Shown: positions 51,437 through 59,729, counted from the first letter of the stretch. The stretch is DNA of 64,000 nucleotides from JAICYJ01 sp038212095 (GCA_038212095.1 JBBQUW010000002.1:113296-177295); one strand, 5' to 3'. The notes: a model not told the origin generated them from the letters alone. Translations and numbers: made by a program.

Positions 51437-52114
51437 ATGAGCACGATCGCCACGCCACTTCTTGATCTGCGCCAGACGCGCGAGGTGGCGGACGAGGCAC
51501 AGCGCGTCCAGCTCAGCCTCGGCGGCCGCAAGAAGGTGCCGGCCGCGGCGTGGACATTCGCCTCCTCCCTGGTCGAGGCGATCTGGGAGGCCGACGACGA
51601 GTGGTCCGAGGGACAGGACCCGGAGAACCGGATGCTGCTGCTGCGAGCCGCACTTGGCATCTCGCGCGGCCTCGCAAACCGCGCCGGACCGGACGCGCGT
51701 CGCTCACTGATGCTCGGCCTGCAACGCAGCGCCGAGGTGCTCGACCGAATCTCGGAGGGTGATGAGGTCTCGCCGGCCCGCTCGGCCAAGCATGTGGCAG
51801 GCTGGCTCTCATCAGCGGTGGAGGCGCCGCAGGCCGAGATCGCCGCGCTGGTCGGTACCTCGCCACGCTCGTTCAGCCGCTGGCAGAGCGGCGATACGAC
51901 ACCGGACGGCGAGGACGCGCGGCGACTGCGCACCGTGGCCGCACTGGTCTCTCAGCTTCGCTTCTCGCTGACCGGCGTCGGTGTGCTGCGCTGGTTCGAG
52001 TGGCCGAACGAGCTGCTCGACGGTCGCACGCCCCGTGAGGCGCTGGGAGACGCGACCGCGACACCGACCCTGTTTCGGCTTGCGGCCAGGCTGCGAAGCT
52101 CGATCGCGGCATAG
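51437..52114 (+). CDS. Xre/MbcA/ParS-type antitoxin
   Basis: 225 residues. A helical N-terminal region precedes a helix-turn-helix (EIAALVGTSPRSFSRWQSGDT) and a C-terminal toxin-binding domain with LRFSLTGVGVLRWFEWPNEL, GRTPREALGD, matching the MbcA/ParS pattern ('WL..P...L.g.tP...L'). It binds and neutralises the RES toxin encoded two bases downstream. Longer than most such antitoxins by about 80 residues at the N terminus. Confidence 0.88.
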   Translation: MSTIATPLLDLRQTREVADEAQRVQLSLGGRKKVPAAAWTFASSLVEAIWEADDEWSEGQDPENRMLLLRAALGISRGLANRAGPDARRSLMLGLQRSAEVLDRISEGDEVSPARSAKHVAGWLSSAVEAPQAEIAALVGTSPRSFSRWQSGDTTPDGEDARRLRTVAALVSQLRFSLTGVGVLRWFEWPNELLDGRTPREALGDATATPTLFRLAARLRSSIAA

Positions 52115-52116
52115 CG

Positions 52117-52725
52117 ATGCGGATCGTCAGCTACCGCGTCGCGTCGTACCGAACCCCGGTCAGGGACACGCCGAGCAACGAGCCGGGGCGGTTCCACACG
52201 GCCGGGTCACCGCCGGCCCAGTACCTCTGCCTGCATCCGCTCGGCCCCAGCGCCGAGGTGGTGCGGCACGCGCGGCTCGACGCCGCCGACCAGCTCGCGG
52301 TGCTGGCGCTTCGCATCTGGGCGCTTCGGATCGAGCTACCGGACGACTTCCCTGAGTTGACCTACCGAAACTGCGGCGAGGTCGCCGGGCTCACGCCCGA
52401 GCAGTTGGTGGGAGACGAGTACGCGCCCACCCAGCGAGCGGCCGATGCGCTGCGTGAGACCGGGATCAACGGCTTCATCTTCCCCAGCGCCGCACTGCCC
52501 GGCACCAGAAACGCCGTCCTGTTCGGCGAGCGGATCGCGATCGGCTACCAGGATGAGCCGCTGGACGCGTGGGAGGTTCCCGCCAGCATGACCACCAGCC
52601 GCGGCGCGCCTCCGGTCAGCCTGCACCAGCTGGTGCGGCGGATCGGCCACCCCCACCCCGAGCTGGAAGCCGTCATGCGCGGAGAGCCGTTTCGGTTCGA
52701 CGAACCGAGCTGGGCGCTGGGGTGA
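52117..52725 (+). CDS. RES-domain toxin (NAD+ phosphorylase type)
   Basis: 202 residues. RES motif residues: YRVASYRTPVRD, the GRFHTAGSPPAQYLCLHPLG segment with conserved Arg and Ser, and a later FPSAALPGTRNAVLF. RES toxins such as MbcT degrade NAD+. Gene order antitoxin-toxin with two bases between them. Slightly longer than the typical 150-190 residues. Confidence 0.88.
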   Translation: MRIVSYRVASYRTPVRDTPSNEPGRFHTAGSPPAQYLCLHPLGPSAEVVRHARLDAADQLAVLALRIWALRIELPDDFPELTYRNCGEVAGLTPEQLVGDEYAPTQRAADALRETGINGFIFPSAALPGTRNAVLFGERIAIGYQDEPLDAWEVPASMTTSRGAPPVSLHQLVRRIGHPHPELEAVMRGEPFRFDEPSWALG

Positions 52726-52764
52726 ATCTCGGGACAGCCGAGACGGGGGCTCGATGTGTGCTGC

Positions 52765-52793
52765 TTGGCGCCGCCTCGATTCGCCTCTATAAT
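52765..52793 (+). promoter_or_regulatory. Sigma70-type promoter, probably leaderless mRNA
   Basis: TTGGCG, 17-base spacer, TATAAT. The expected start of transcription falls at 52800-52801, directly at the ATG of the next gene. Confidence 0.7.
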
Positions 52794-52800
52794 GTAATTG

Positions 52801-53169
52801 ATGTCACGTAGGCAGCGAGCCTTCTTCACCACTCGGCCAAGGCGGTCGACGCTGGTGCTGCTCTTGGTCGCGATCTCGGTCGAGGTCGCCTCCCTGCTGC
52901 TGCCCGCGTCTTCGGTGCACTACATCAGCATCGGGAGCCGGCGCCACTTCCCGGTGCAGAACTCCCCGTGGATCGATCACCTGTGGGTGGTGCTGCGCTA
53001 CGGCGGCATCGTCGCCCTCATCGGCGCTGTGCTGTTCCAGAGCGACACGATCAACACGATGACCGACCTGATCGCCCAAGAGAGCCGCAATGGCGAGCCC
53101 GGCGCCGACCGCAAGAACGCAGGGCGCGGCGGTGCGCCCGTTCATATGGAAGAGTCGCGGCATTACTGA
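52801..53169 (+). CDS. Small membrane protein
   Basis: 122 residues. Two membrane helices, LVLLLVAISVEVASLLLP and YGGIVALIGAVLFQ, with a basic N terminus and a charged C-terminal tail. No family recognised. The close TATAAT promoter suggests independent, leaderless expression. Last gene of the ordinary backbone before the tRNA-associated island DNA. Confidence 0.65.
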   Translation: MSRRQRAFFTTRPRRSTLVLLLVAISVEVASLLLPASSVHYISIGSRRHFPVQNSPWIDHLWVVLRYGGIVALIGAVLFQSDTINTMTDLIAQESRNGEPGADRKNAGRGGAPVHMEESRHY

Positions 53170-53663
53170 GACGCGGTCGCCCACCGGTGCGATACAGCCA
53201 GTGAGTGGAGAGCCAGGAGTCACCGGCACCACCTCCACGCGGCAACGCCGGTAGCGGCACCTTCGCGTGGTCACCGCCTGATCAACAGGAGCACTGCCGG
53301 AGCGTGCACCGGGTGCGGCTGCCGCGGAAGGTAGTGGATGACGAGACCAGACCGGTCTGCCACGACCTGCGCCTGCGCTTTCATGTTCTCGATCGTCGCC
53401 GTTGTCAACGCGAATGTCGATTGCGGAACGCCCTGATCCATCCAACGTGATCGAACTCGCCACGCCCGACTGTTGATCTGTTCCACCATGATGCACTCAA
53501 CCGCACGGCCGGAGCCTTCCGCGGGGAACAGCTCTTGCAGCGTCGGGCCGCAGGGCGGGTTCGAACTGGGGTGATCCATCGCCGAACGAGCCTAACAGCA
53601 CAGGTTCGTCTGGGACGACCGGGACGGGATCGAGATTCCAGATTCCGGGCGTCCCAACTTCCA

Positions 53664-53733
53664 AAACACCGGAAGCCGAAACCAGGCGGCTACTTGAACC
53701 TCCACGGCCCATTCGGCCCACAAGGCGCTCAAC
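53664..53733 (-). repeat. Decayed copy of tRNA-Leu 3' end plus terminator
   Basis: Read against 55433-55528, the copy matches the anticodon loop flank (with base changes), the variable stem GGCC-GAAT-GGCC, T-arm TTCAAGT and the ACCGGAAGCCG terminator arm. About 20 bases spanning the acceptor end have been deleted. Not a functional tRNA. Confidence 0.75.
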
Positions 53734-53794
53734 ATCAAGAGCGAGGTCGAGCAGGGCCAACTCCTGCTTGATCAGGCGGTTTGAGGCGCCACGA

Positions 53795-53806
53795 GATCAG
53801 CTCAGA
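53795..53806. repeat. 12-bp motif AGATCAGCTCAG, copy 1
   Basis: Lies about 62 bases beyond the decayed tRNA copy. The same 12 bases recur about 57 bases beyond the second tRNA fragment, at the same relative position and orientation. Confidence 0.6.
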
Positions 53807-53928
53807 TTACGGCGTTACCACGACGGGGCGGGCTTGAACTTTGAGAGCCACCCGCCGGCGTGCAGGACGTCGATTTTGGATGTATCCGGTCGCTTCGATG
53901 GCTTGCGTCATCGGTGTATGCTCGATGT

Positions 53929-55299
53929 ATGTTGCCGGTTCGCCTTCTTGTGATAGTCGTGACCATGCTGCTGCTGCTGCTGTGCCACACGGCGACCGGC
54001 GTAGCGGCGACGGCGACTCGGTTGTCATTGAATCCGGGCGAGACCCCTCCAGGGACGTTCTATCGCGTGACAGGGTCGGGCTTTGGCGCGTCGGAGATCG
54101 TTCGGATCACTCTTCGTTCGACACCGATCGCCTCGGTTGCGACCGGCAAGCTTGGCGGCTTCACTGCTCGGCTGCAGGTGCCTGCCTCGACACTGCCAGG
54201 TGGCTACCGAGTCTCCGCCGTCGGCCGCCGCACCGGTCGCACCGCATCCGCCTTGCTGATCGTCCGCACGTCGTGGAACACGTTCCAGTTCGCTATTGCG
54301 CGCAGTGGGTGGAATCCTTACGAGAACGTTCTCAGCAGCGCGAACGTCGCAACCCTAGGCGTCGTGTGGGGGAAACAGTACGGCGGTGAGGGCTCTCCCC
54401 CGGTCGTTTCAAAGGGTCGCGTGTACAACGGCGAAGGGGGAAACATCGCTGCCCGGGCCGCCAGTGACGGTCACCTGCTTTGGATGCACAACACTGGCGG
54501 GTTGGTTCAAGCCCCACCGACGGTATCTGGAAACTCGGTCGTTGTCGGCGGTGGGTCTGGCATTATTCGGGCATATCGCGCCGACACCGGAGCGCTCATC
54601 TGGGCGCACAACGTTAGTTCCGAAGCTCCTTTGGCCGTCGCTAACGGCCGCGTCTTCGTGACATCGGCGAACAATCGGCTCTACGCGCTCTCACTCACAA
54701 CCGGAGGGCTCCTGTGGTCACGGGTGTTCCCCTCGCTGAGCCAAGACGGCCCAGCCGTCTGGCGCGACAAGCTGCTGCTCTACGCCGGAACTCCGCTCGC
54801 ATTAGATCAAGCGACCGGGAAGACTGACTGGCAACTCGACAGCACCGGGTACTTCTCCGCGCCAACCATCGCTCCCGACGGAACCGCCTACTGGGAAGAG
54901 GGACACGAGCTGTGGGCGATCAACGCGGACACCGGCGCGGTTCTCTGGCATGTTCCGTCGGCCACGGCCGAGCACGGCGCGGTCGCTAACGGCGTCGTCT
55001 ACATGGCGGAAGGATGGAATCTGGTCGCATACTCCACCAGCGACGGTCACCAACTGTGGTCGGTGCCCGAAGACGATGCCCTCTTCGGTGAGGCACCGAT
55101 CATTGCAAACGGCGTCGTCTACGTCGGAACCTGGCCACAAGATGGGACGGGCTCCCTAATCGCGGTAGACCCTGCGACCGGCGCCGTGCTCCTCGACATG
55201 CCGCTCGGATCACCGGTGATGTACGGCCCAGTCGTCGTCAACGGACGACTCCTCGTCACCACCTATGACGGCAAACTTCGAGTACTCGCACCTTCCTGA
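53929..55299 (+). CDS. Secreted PQQ-like beta-propeller protein
   Basis: 456 residues from ATG 53929. Signal peptide LLVIVVTMLLLLLCHTATG. After an Ig-like region (about 30-110) come repeated propeller blades of the DGHLLW, TGALIWAHN, TGGLLWSRV, TGAVLWHVPS, DGHQLWSV kind. Such proteins are PQQ enzymes or, without PQQ residues, scaffolds. No PQQ/metal site is obvious. Codon use is less GC-rich than neighbours. It lies between the two tRNA-Leu fragments, so it may be cargo of an older integration. Confidence 0.8.
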   Translation: MLPVRLLVIVVTMLLLLLCHTATGVAATATRLSLNPGETPPGTFYRVTGSGFGASEIVRITLRSTPIASVATGKLGGFTARLQVPASTLPGGYRVSAVGRRTGRTASALLIVRTSWNTFQFAIARSGWNPYENVLSSANVATLGVVWGKQYGGEGSPPVVSKGRVYNGEGGNIAARAASDGHLLWMHNTGGLVQAPPTVSGNSVVVGGGSGIIRAYRADTGALIWAHNVSSEAPLAVANGRVFVTSANNRLYALSLTTGGLLWSRVFPSLSQDGPAVWRDKLLLYAGTPLALDQATGKTDWQLDSTGYFSAPTIAPDGTAYWEEGHELWAINADTGAVLWHVPSATAEHGAVANGVVYMAEGWNLVAYSTSDGHQLWSVPEDDALFGEAPIIANGVVYVGTWPQDGTGSLIAVDPATGAVLLDMPLGSPVMYGPVVVNGRLLVTTYDGKLRVLAPS

Positions 55300-55440
55300 C
55301 CCCGTCCTTGCGGGCGGCGGCCGTCGAGGTCGGACGCCTCCCTCGAGGACTACATGGTGATCGGCCCCTTTGAGAAGGGCAGCTCGCCCACACAACCGCC
55401 CGTGCGAATTCGGTTCGGCGATTCGGAGTTTCTAAACACC

Positions 55441-55466
55441 GGAAGCCGCCCAACCAGGCGGCTTCC
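55441..55466 (-). terminator. Terminator of the tRNA-Leu fragment
   Basis: Perfect 10-bp stem (GGAAGCCGCC / GGCGGCTTCC) with a 6-base loop, immediately after the tRNA 3' end on the minus strand. Confidence 0.8.
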
Positions 55467-55472
55467 GGGGCA

Positions 55473-55531
55473 TGCGCTGGAGAGGACTTGAACCTCCACG
55501 GCCCATTCGGGCCACAAGGCCCTCAACCTTG
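55473..55531 (-). pseudogene. tRNA-Leu(GAG) 3' fragment, probable attachment-site remnant
   Basis: The fragment has a full anticodon arm CAAGG-TTGAGGG-CCTTG (anticodon GAG), the long variable stem GGCCC/GGGCC, the T arm (TTCAAGT loop), acceptor 3' strand CCAGCGC and discriminator A. The matching 5' acceptor GCGCTGG and the D arm are absent from the upstream sequence, so it cannot fold as a tRNA. Loss of only the 5' half, with the native terminator kept, is what site-specific integration into a tRNA gene leaves behind. Confidence 0.85.
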
Positions 55532-55931
55532 CGCGGACCGGCATGTGGGGCATGGTTGAGCCATCTGAGGTCAGCTTAGTTCATCTCAGATCAGCTCAGT
55601 TTGGTACGACGCTCGTACCAGAGCCGATTGGCGAATCTCGGGACACACCGTGCTGCCTTCAACATGCCCCATCTCTATGCACCTCGCACGTTCGACTCCT
55701 CGCCATCCACGCGCGAGGCCTTTCGATTCTCGCTTGAGACGCCCCAAGCTCGCCCCGCGTTTCTCCGATCGCGGCAGTTCATGGCACTTTGGGGGCCGTG
55801 AAGGGCCACAGTTAGATTTCCTAGCGCCCGCGACCCATGTCGGTGACGATGTCATCCTCCGGCAGGAGGAACGAGGCGAACAAGTCGATCGGGGAGCGAC
55901 GGGAGGCTGGCGACAGAGTCGGACCGGAGAA
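55532..55931. other. Island-edge DNA without a gene
   Basis: About 400 bases with lower GC, immediately inside the tRNA fragment. Short imperfect repeats around CAGCT(C/T)AG lie at 55560-55600, including the second copy of the 12-bp motif at 55588-55599. No gene seen; possibly integrase arm sites. Confidence 0.5.
55588..55599. repeat. 12-bp motif AGATCAGCTCAG, copy 2
   Basis: Identical to 53795-53806 and at a similar distance from its tRNA fragment, consistent with related element ends. Confidence 0.6.
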
Positions 55932-56204
55932 TCAGGCGCCGGCCGGAGGCGAGCTGAGCACCACCGTCTGGCGCTCGACCACTGGTAAGGTGATATCGAG
56001 CGCGGCGCCGAGCGCGGCAGCGATGTTGGCGAGCTGACCGATGGTCAGGTTAGCGCGACCCGCCTCGACATTCGTGATATAGGCCGGCGTCACGCCCAAC
56101 CGGCCGGCTAGCTCAGCTTGAGTCACTCCAAGCTGTTTGCGAGTTCGCCGGATTTCAGCGCCCGTGCGGCGGCTCATGTCGATCGAGGTCGCCGTCCTCG
56201 GCAC
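55932..56204 (-). CDS. Small Xre-family helix-turn-helix protein
   Basis: 90 residues from a GTG at 56204 with CAGGAGG upstream (ATG at 56177 possible). RTRKQLGVTQAELAGRLGVT then PAYITNVEAGRANLTIGQLA form a classic Xre HTH; the tail TLPVVERQTVVLSSPP is short. HipB- or antitoxin-like in size. Starts just after the stop of the 110-residue gene, so they are co-translated. Confidence 0.85.
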   Translation of the reverse strand: MPRTATSIDMSRRTGAEIRRTRKQLGVTQAELAGRLGVTPAYITNVEAGRANLTIGQLANIAAALGAALDITLPVVERQTVVLSSPPAGA

Positions 56205-56208
56205 GCGC

Positions 56209-56541
56209 TCAGGCCTCCTGAAACGCTGTCTGACCGAGCACCACGTGCTGCCGTTCGACCTCCTCGTGCGACAGTTCGAAGGGGTTTGAATCTTCTAGAA
56301 CAACCGCTTCGAAGTCTGGGTTCCGGTACACCTGACCAAGATTCCGACCCCACTCTTCGGGGTCGGCCTCGTATGAGATCCAGTGGTTAAGCCGGTGACT
56401 GAAGACCGGGATGTCGCGGTGGAACAGCTGTTCCTCGCCTCTAAACTCGACTTGATCACCATATGCGATCATCTGGGCAAGCGGGACCTGACGGATGTCC
56501 TCGCCGTCTATCTCGATCGTTTGCAGTTGGACTTGGATCAT
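56209..56541 (-). CDS. Hypothetical partner of the small Xre protein
   Basis: 110 residues from ATG 56541; GGAGG six bases upstream. IQVQLQTIEIDGEDIRQVPL, YGDQVEFRGEEQLFHRDIPV and SYEADPEEWGRNLGQVYRNP: acidic, mixed alpha/beta, no known family. A nested inverted repeat lies just upstream. With the Xre gene it has the layout of a toxin-antitoxin or regulator pair; which would be toxic is unknown. Confidence 0.65.
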   Translation of the reverse strand: MIQVQLQTIEIDGEDIRQVPLAQMIAYGDQVEFRGEEQLFHRDIPVFSHRLNHWISYEADPEEWGRNLGQVYRNPDFEAVVLEDSNPFELSHEEVERQHVVLGQTAFQEA

Positions 56542-56559
56542 CGTGGCCTCCGTTCTTTC

Positions 56560-56591
56560 AAGGGATTATCGGCACGATAACCTTATCCCTT
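56560..56591. promoter_or_regulatory. Nested inverted-repeat operator
   Basis: Inner repeat TTATCG-GCA-CGATAA (56566-56580) lies inside outer repeat AAGGGAT/ATCCCTT (56560-56566, 56585-56591), about 20-50 bases before the 56541 start. Likely bound by the Xre protein of the same operon. Confidence 0.6.
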
Positions 56592-56636
56592 GAGTAAGGA
56601 ATATACTCCCAGTCCTCCTCGCACGCAAGTTTTCAT

Positions 56637-57437
56637 CTAGAAATCGGCCGGGGCAAGGAGCGCGCCCGTCGCCACCATCCGCCGAATCCGGTCGATCATC
56701 GCCTGCGCCTGTTCGGGACGAAGCAGGTCAGCAACTCCCAAGACATCCCCGGATGCCTCGAGTCGATGTAGAAGGTTCGCCTCATGTGACGAGAGTTTCT
56801 GACGCTGCGCCCTGCAGCGTTCGTCGAGAAAGAGATTGACGTTGGCCGTCCAGTTCGGCAGGGCGAATGAGTAACCGTGGTCGATCAACCCCAACCGACC
56901 GTGTGGCGACTCCCATCGGAAGTTCGCCCAGTGACGATCCTGCTGTCCGGTCACGCAGTCGAAGAACGCGGCGTCCATGCAGTCATCGGGTCGATGGCGC
57001 AAGACGTCTGACTGCTGCGCGATGCCCTTCTTCTGAAGGCTTAGACATCCTGGATGCAGAAGCCCATCCGTGGGATCTAGGATCTCTCGAAGCACGCAGA
57101 CGGCCACGAGGTCGGAATACGGCGATCCAAGTCGCTCGGCAAGCCTCCACGAGACGCACTCGTTTAGAGGAACGTCATCGGGGCGCTGGCTGTAAACGTT
57201 GGTGTTGATCGCGAGCAGAAGGTCAAACCGCTTGTGGTAGGTCAGCTTGTGCGTCCCAAGAAGCGCTGAACGAGTGCTGCTGGTGCCCGGATTCGCGGTC
57301 TTCACGGGGTCGTATCTCAGGACGCCTTCGTTGAGCATCTCCTGCTCGATCGGACTGTGGCCCTGGGCGGCCTCTATCAGCACGAGGCGGTGAGCGAACC
57401 GATTTGCGTCTTCGAGGGGCAGCACTCGGGCCAGCAT
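56637..57437 (-). CDS. HipA/PI3-4-kinase-like protein
   Basis: 266 residues from ATG 57437 (a GTG at 57476 is possible). Kinase signatures: catalytic loop FFDCVTGQQDRHWANF (Asp and Asn) followed by the metal motif LGLIDHGYSF, as in HipA and bacterial phosphatidylinositol-kinase-like proteins. Length is much shorter than HipA (about 440), so the N-terminal beta domain is reduced. Possible toxin or effector: HipA kinases stop growth by phosphorylating tRNA synthetases. Between the Xre-ImmA gene and two small regulators on the same strand. Confidence 0.7.
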   Translation of the reverse strand: MLARVLPLEDANRFAHRLVLIEAAQGHSPIEQEMLNEGVLRYDPVKTANPGTSSTRSALLGTHKLTYHKRFDLLLAINTNVYSQRPDDVPLNECVSWRLAERLGSPYSDLVAVCVLREILDPTDGLLHPGCLSLQKKGIAQQSDVLRHRPDDCMDAAFFDCVTGQQDRHWANFRWESPHGRLGLIDHGYSFALPNWTANVNLFLDERCRAQRQKLSSHEANLLHRLEASGDVLGVADLLRPEQAQAMIDRIRRMVATGALLAPADF

Positions 57438-57502
57438 AAGACATGGAGAATGACCGCGCCTCGACCTGTGTGACACTGCCGCTGCGAGATGCCGAACTAC
57501 CT

Positions 57503-58600
57503 TCAGAGTGCAAGGGCGACCCGGTCGCCACCCACCGACTGCACGATTCCTTGTAGCCGGTCTATGGGGAGACGCGTCGAGTTCGCCAAGTCATCGATGG
57601 TGTAGTCACGACCGGCCAGCGCCTCGAGTGCGCGAGCAAGCAGCACCGGCTGCTCTGGCCGGCCGAGGCTGCCGGGCTCATTCGTGCGCCAGCCACGGCG
57701 AGAGATGGTCTTCATCGCGCTTTCGTACGAGCGCTCGCTCATCGTGCCGAGCGTCCGGGAACGGTAAAGAAGGGCGGCGACCGACACTCCCCATTTACGC
57801 TTCAAGCTGATCATCTGCTTCCAATCGACCGAGCCGGTCGGCAGTTCTGGTCGTATCGCAGATGCTGGCATGAGGAAGGCCGCTGCGAAACTCTGCGCTT
57901 GACGTTCTAGGACGCGATCGGCTGGCGCGGGGTTCGGGTGCATCACCAGGTGGCCGAGTTCGTGCGCGGCATCAAAACGCGAGCGGTCGCGGAAGCCCTT
58001 ATCGTCGGTCAAAACGACGATCGGTCTCTCGGCAAACCGGCAGGAAAAGGCGTCGATCTGATGGGCTCCGGCGAGCAGTCTGGTTACCACCACACCTGTT
58101 CGCTCGAGCAATCTGACCACGTTTTCGACCGGCTGATCGTCGAGGCCGAAGAAGCGCCTTGCCTGGGTTGCGGCCGCCTCAGCTTCCTCGCGGGATCCGT
58201 CAGGCGCAAGGGTGAGCGACGGTAGCCGCAGCTCGGGGAACTCGACCAGACCCGAAAGCTCGCGCACCACCTCCCACACCAGCCAGGCGTGAGCGACTGC
58301 TTTTGAGCGGTCGGTGACGCGGGTGCTGCGCAATGAGCGGAAGAAGGTTTCACCGAGATCAGGGACGTGGGTGCTCTCGCCATTGAAGGCGAAGAACTGA
58401 GGCGAGAAGCCAAGCTCAGCCGAGATGCGATCGAGCGTCTGCGCGCTTGGCTTGGCGAAGCCGGCCTCAAACTGGCCAACAGCGGCGGACGAGATGCCGA
58501 GCTTCGAGGCCAAGTCGCCTTTGCGCAAGCCAGCCGCTTCCCGTGCCAGCGTGAGACGAGCAGGGTCGATGATCGGTGCGACTTGGGGGTCGGGGGTCAT
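57503..58600 (-). CDS. Xre-ImmA/IrrE fusion: HTH regulator with M78 metallopeptidase
   Basis: 365 residues. Residues about 15-75: Xre HTH (REAAGLRKGDLASKLGISSA, VGQFEAGFAKPSAQTLDRIS). Zinc protease motif FDAAHELGHLVMH at about residues 213-225 with a downstream Glu in RQAQSFAAAFLMPA. ImmA proteases cleave partner repressors to induce mobile elements, defence or DNA-damage genes. It is divergent from the ubiquitin-like operon (200 bp gap), so it is the best candidate regulator of that operon. Confidence 0.92.
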   Translation of the reverse strand: MTPDPQVAPIIDPARLTLAREAAGLRKGDLASKLGISSAAVGQFEAGFAKPSAQTLDRISAELGFSPQFFAFNGESTHVPDLGETFFRSLRSTRVTDRSKAVAHAWLVWEVVRELSGLVEFPELRLPSLTLAPDGSREEAEAAATQARRFFGLDDQPVENVVRLLERTGVVVTRLLAGAHQIDAFSCRFAERPIVVLTDDKGFRDRSRFDAAHELGHLVMHPNPAPADRVLERQAQSFAAAFLMPASAIRPELPTGSVDWKQMISLKRKWGVSVAALLYRSRTLGTMSERSYESAMKTISRRGWRTNEPGSLGRPEQPVLLARALEALAGRDYTIDDLANSTRLPIDRLQGIVQSVGGDRVALAL

Positions 58601-58799
58601 GAGGACACTCCGGCGAGGACTTCCAGTCTGCTGCTGTCACTCCTTGTGGGCAAGAGGCTCGAGCAGCTCGATTGCACAGGCGAAAAGTGTCGTGTCAGAA
58701 TCGTGCGCTGTGATAAAGTAGAGTCAGGCATCTACCGATACTACTGAAGAGAGCGGCTAGAGCGCCCACTTTCCCCCAATCTAACCGAGCGAGGTTCCA

Positions 58800-59261
58800 A
58801 TGCGAGTTTTCCTACACACCAGCAAGAGCGAGTTCGACATCATCGAGCTCGAGGACACTACCTCCGCCGAGGATGTGCTCAGAGAGCACGTCAAGATCGA
58901 GGAGGCGGAACTCTGGCTCGAGGATGCAGATCAGCCGTTCGAGCGGACGGTGACGCTGATCGAGGTTGTCGAAGAGGACGCGCATCTTCATGGGAGCCGA
59001 TGCAAGAAGATCGAGGCCACCATCAACTTCCATGACCGGCAGGAGACGCACAGCTTCCCGCCCTCGGCCACCATCGATCACGTGTTCAAGTACTCCGTCG
59101 GCGATAACGGCTTCAACTTGCCGCGTGACGAGCGCCCCAAGCACCAGCTCGTCCTCTGCCAGACCACGACCGTACCCGACAAGTCGGAACACATCGGATC
59201 TCTGGCCAAAGACTGCGAGATCTGTTTCGACCTCAACCCCAAGAAGAAGTTCGAGGGATGA
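58800..59261 (+). CDS. Double ubiquitin-like protein of a Bil-type conjugation system
   Basis: 153 residues. Two beta-grasp halves are visible: 1-70 (RVFLHTSKSEFDIIELED, ...TVTLIEVVEED) and about 70-153 (KIEATINFHDRQETHSFPPS, KHQLVLCQTTTV). The C terminus is KKKFEG: it ends on a single glycine, already exposed for conjugation. This double-domain layout recalls ISG15 and the bacterial multiubiquitin family. It is the first gene of an operon with E2, JAMM and E1 genes, which would activate and attach it to target proteins, thought in Bil systems to act against phage. Confidence 0.88.
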   Translation: MRVFLHTSKSEFDIIELEDTTSAEDVLREHVKIEEAELWLEDADQPFERTVTLIEVVEEDAHLHGSRCKKIEATINFHDRQETHSFPPSATIDHVFKYSVGDNGFNLPRDERPKHQLVLCQTTTVPDKSEHIGSLAKDCEICFDLNPKKKFEG

Positions 59262-59276
59262 GGAGCCGGATCCAAC

Positions 59277-59729
59277 GTGAGTCCCGACGAGCGTACTTTT
59301 CGCGCCCACCTCAAGCGAGGCGCCTTCCAAGCAGGCGTTAGTGCCGGCCGCTGGCGGCTAATCCGGATCGAATGGCCCCACGCGCTGATCGCTGTGTCGG
59401 CGGCCGACCGGAAGAACGGCCCGGAAGAGTTGGTTTTGCGCTTCGAGCTCACCGGCTACCCAAACACCCTGCCGACATCAGTACTCTGGGATATCGACGC
59501 GAACGCCGTGCTTGCCGAAGGTCGCCGACCCCAGGGCGAGCGAGCCACGTTGGCCTTCCGCCATAACTGGGAGAGCCTTTACATCCCGTGCGATCGAAAG
59601 GGTATTGTCGGCCATGGCGACTGGGCCACCGTCCACCCTGAATGGATGTGGAACGAGACCAAGGGCATCGCGCTCTACCTTCAGCTCGTTCACGAGCTAC
59701 TAAACGAGGACGCCTGCACCGGTGTTTAA
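59277..59729 (+). CDS. E2-like conjugating enzyme (UBC fold)
   Basis: 150 residues from a GTG at 59277. Beta meander with RWRLIRIEWPHALIAVSAAD, then the flap LTGYPNTLPTSVLWD, and the catalytic Cys105 in LYIPCDRKGIVGHG; C-terminal helices include IALYLQLVHELL. The layout matches prokaryotic E2 proteins that accept a ubiquitin-like protein from E1 as a thioester. Ends overlapping the JAMM gene by 8 bases. Confidence 0.85.
   Translation: MSPDERTFRAHLKRGAFQAGVSAGRWRLIRIEWPHALIAVSAADRKNGPEELVLRFELTGYPNTLPTSVLWDIDANAVLAEGRRPQGERATLAFRHNWESLYIPCDRKGIVGHGDWATVHPEWMWNETKGIALYLQLVHELLNEDACTGV

Larger units (their letters stand above)
53170..53928. other. Gap of about 760 bases at the island edge
   Basis: No convincing gene. 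It contains a decayed copy of a tRNA-Leu 3' end and its terminator (53664-53733), and the 12-bp motif AGATCAGCTCAG. Short ORFs here lack family or codon support. Confidence 0.6.

Noticed and set aside
53538..53556. tRNA T-arm (GGTTCGAACTG)
   Set aside because: The flanking bases do not pair as a 5-bp T stem on either strand and no other tRNA arms are present.
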